DNA from: RUG563 sp045589355 | GTDB taxonomy: Bacteria; Bacillota; Clostridia; Christensenellales; Aristaeellaceae | Assembly: GCA_045589355.1 (NCBI GenBank) | Contig: JAZNOW010000005.1 | Span: forward strand, 1-14,314 | Length of the DNA stretch: 14,314 nucleotides | Direction of reading: 5' to 3' | In this document: positions 12,770 to 14,314 of the stretch, in pieces | How the letters are laid out: every line of letters starts with the position of its first letter | How positions within the stretch are numbered: position 1 is the first letter of the stretch | Translations under genes and position numbers: made by a program | The notes under the pieces: model-generated | The model's input: only the letters and a program-made list of their open reading frames with translations | The model's database searches: none | Told to the model about the DNA's origin: nothing

Positions 12770-14116
12770 ATGAGCAATTACGCATCCCGAGTTCTGAACG
12801 ATCTGAAAGTCCGTTATGCCAATGAACCTGAATTCCTTCAGGCGGCCACCGAAATCCTGACCACCCTGGATCCCGTCATCAGCCGCAACGAAGCCAAGTA
12901 CGAAAAGGCTGCGCTGCTGGAACGCTTCGTGGAACCCGAACGCATCATCACCTTCCGCGTACCGTGGATCGACGATAATGGCCAGACCCAGATCAACCGC
13001 GGCTACCGTGTGCAGTTTAACAGCGCCATCGGCCCCTACAAGGGCGGCCTGCGCTTCCATCCCTCTGTCAACCAGAGCATCATGAAGTTCCTGGGCCTGG
13101 AACAGACCCTGAAGAACTCCCTCACCGGTCTGCCCATGGGCGGCGGTAAGGGCGGCGCCGACTTTGACCCCCGCGGCAAGAGCGATGCCGAAGTGATGCG
13201 CTTCTGCCAGTCCTTCATGACCGAGCTTTCCAAGTACATCGGTGCGGATACCGACGTGCCCGCCGGCGACATCGGCGTGGGTGCCCGCGAAGTGGGCTAC
13301 ATGTTCGGCCAGTACAAGCGCCTGCGCAACGAATTCACCGGCGTGCTCACCGGCAAGGGCCTCGCTTTCGGCGGTTCTCTCATCCGTCCCGAAGCCACCG
13401 GTTTCGGCGCTGTGTATTACACCGTTGAAATGCTCAAGTCCTTCGGCGAAGACATCAAGGGCAAGACCTTTGCTGTGTCCGGTTTCGGCAACGTGGCCTG
13501 GGGCACCTGCCTGAAGGTGACCGAGCTGGGCGGCAAGGTGGTTACCATCTCCGGCCCCGACGGCTACATCTACGACGAAGACGGCATCAACACCCCCGAA
13601 AAGATCGACTTCCTGGTGGAAATGCGTGCCTCCTGCCGCGACAAGGTGCAGGACTATGCTGACAAGTTCGGCGTGCCCTTCTTCGCCGGCAAGAAGCCCT
13701 GGGAAGTGAAAGTGGACGTGGCTATGCCCTGCGCCACCCAGAACGAAGTGCGCATGGAAGATGCCAAGAACATCGTGGCCAACGGCACCAAGTTCTATGT
13801 GGAAGTTTCCAACATGCCCACCACCCTGGACGCTGTGGAATACCTGCGCGAAAACGGCGTGGTGGTTGCCCCCTCCAAGGCTGTCAACGCCGGCGGCGTG
13901 GCCGTGTCCGGTCTGGAAATGAGCCAGAACGCCATGCACTACAGCTGGACCGCTGAAGAAGTGGACCAGAAGCTGCAGCAGATCATGAAGGGCATCTACG
14001 AAGCTTCCTTCAATGCCGCCAAGGAATACGGCATGGAAGGCGACCTCATCGCCGGCGCCAACATCTCCGGCTTCCTGAAGGTTGCCGATGCTATGCTGGC
14101 CCAGGGCGCTGTGTAA
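12770..14116 (+). CDS. gdhA: Glutamate dehydrogenase
   Basis: A 448-residue hexameric-type glutamate dehydrogenase, interconverting glutamate and 2-oxoglutarate plus ammonia. Catalytic residues match the Clostridium symbiosum enzyme shifted by two: K91 (PYKGG), K115, K127 (GGGKGG) and D167 (PAGDIG). The Rossmann motif GFGNVAWG is at about 239. The loop after the second strand reads TISGPDGYIYD, resembling the NAD-linked C. symbiosum enzyme more than the SDSSG-type loop of NADP-linked E. coli GdhA. Cofactor preference is therefore open, and an automatic NADP label would be unsafe. Codons are strongly C-ending, stricter than the neighbouring minus-strand genes, which fits high expression. It has its own promoter and terminator and so is monocistronic. 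Confidence 0.96.
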   Translation: MSNYASRVLNDLKVRYANEPEFLQAATEILTTLDPVISRNEAKYEKAALLERFVEPERIITFRVPWIDDNGQTQINRGYRVQFNSAIGPYKGGLRFHPSVNQSIMKFLGLEQTLKNSLTGLPMGGGKGGADFDPRGKSDAEVMRFCQSFMTELSKYIGADTDVPAGDIGVGAREVGYMFGQYKRLRNEFTGVLTGKGLAFGGSLIRPEATGFGAVYYTVEMLKSFGEDIKGKTFAVSGFGNVAWGTCLKVTELGGKVVTISGPDGYIYDEDGINTPEKIDFLVEMRASCRDKVQDYADKFGVPFFAGKKPWEVKVDVAMPCATQNEVRMEDAKNIVANGTKFYVEVSNMPTTLDAVEYLRENGVVVAPSKAVNAGGVAVSGLEMSQNAMHYSWTAEEVDQKLQQIMKGIYEASFNAAKEYGMEGDLIAGANISGFLKVADAMLAQGAV

Positions 14117-14133
14117 TTCAATACAAAAAAATC

Positions 14134-14166
14134 AGCTGCTGTGCATATTGCACGGCAGCTTTTTTT
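14134..14166 (+). terminator. gdhA intrinsic terminator
   Basis: AGCTGCTGTGCA (14134-14145) pairs with TGCACGGCAGCT (14149-14160), one G-U pair, loop TAT, followed by a run of T. It starts 18 bases after the stop codon. Confidence 0.93.
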
Positions 14167-14173
14167 GTTTATC

Positions 14174-14314
14174 ACTTGAGGAAAGGCGGAGCAGGGGAGA
14201 TGCCCCTGCACCCACCAGGGGCATCGCCCCTGGACCCAGTGCGCGATATTGCTTGATTTATCAAAAGAGGTAGTGTCCGCGTGCAGCTTACAGAACCACG
14301 AAGCAGGGGACTCC
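14174..14314. repeat. Terminal copy of 1-141 (exact direct repeat)
   Basis: All 141 bases match positions 1-141 without a difference, in the same orientation. They are the left end of repeat island A. Exact identity over precisely 141 bases, ending at the window boundary, is the signature of an overlap left by a k=141 assembly graph, so the same physical locus is probably shown twice. Confidence 0.92.

Noticed and set aside
12449..13939. 496-codon minus-strand frame, and plus-strand frames 4004-5755 and 6986-8137
   Set aside because: All are shadows of clear genes (gdhA and the flavodoxin gene, GH130/nth, lysA) with the same low-complexity antisense composition and no recognisable motif.
1..14314. 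Small circular plasmid or phage genome
   Set aside because: The ends match over 141 bases, but there is no replication, partition, mobilisation or virion gene, and the content is chromosomal housekeeping.
1..14314. tRNA or rRNA genes
   Set aside because: I saw no cloverleaf with the TTCGA/GGTTC arm and no rRNA segments on either strand. The palindromes of the islands do not form a tRNA shape.

Overview
The window looks like a piece of a GC-rich Bacillota (Clostridia) chromosome, probably from a gut or other anaerobic community. Gene content, strong AGGAGG ribosome binding sites, a T-box leader, a tetrahydrofolate riboswitch, an ECF-type vitamin transporter subunit and a GH130 phosphorylase all point to that group. 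A Clostridium symbiosum-like glutamate dehydrogenase and the clostridial lineage of diaminopimelate decarboxylase agree. Family-level placement (for example Oscillospiraceae or Christensenellales) is a guess. Nothing indicates a phage or plasmid: there is no replication, transfer, integrase or transposase gene.

Layout: 1-887 is a composite repeat island (A). 888-2658 (minus) is an ECF sigma factor followed by its probable membrane anti-sigma/sensor partner. 2886-4143 (plus) is a two-gene unit: an APH-fold kinase and a Nudix hydrolase. It ends at a bidirectional terminator shared with the convergent operon. 4205-6791 (minus) is a THF riboswitch-led operon: folT, nth and a mannosylglucose phosphorylase-like GH130. 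6860-8092 (minus) is lysA. From a divergent promoter region, 8205-10735 (plus) is a T-box-led cysE-cysS operon for cysteine synthesis and cysteinyl-tRNA charging. 10736-11600 is repeat island B, a relative of island A. 11604-12681 (plus) is a MarR-type regulator with two palindromic operators and a flavodoxin-like protein. 12705-14160 (plus) is gdhA with its own promoter and terminator. 14174-14314 is identical to 1-141.

Regulation stands out. The cysteine operon carries a T-box whose antiterminator bulge keeps UGGA, fitting the UCCA end of tRNA-Cys, but lacks the usual ACC. The folate transporter gene is preceded by a THF riboswitch and a hairpin that can hide its ribosome binding site. The MarR gene is preceded by two 16-bp operators 21 bp apart.

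The least explained material is the pair of repeat islands. Each combines roughly 100-bp modules with GC-rich mini-palindromes, a 306-bp core rich in hairpins, and about 108-bp downstream units. Core stems show compensatory changes between the two copies, so structure appears to be conserved. The exact 141-bp identity of the window ends falls inside such an island and most likely reflects graph assembly through a repeat rather than a real 14-kb circle.
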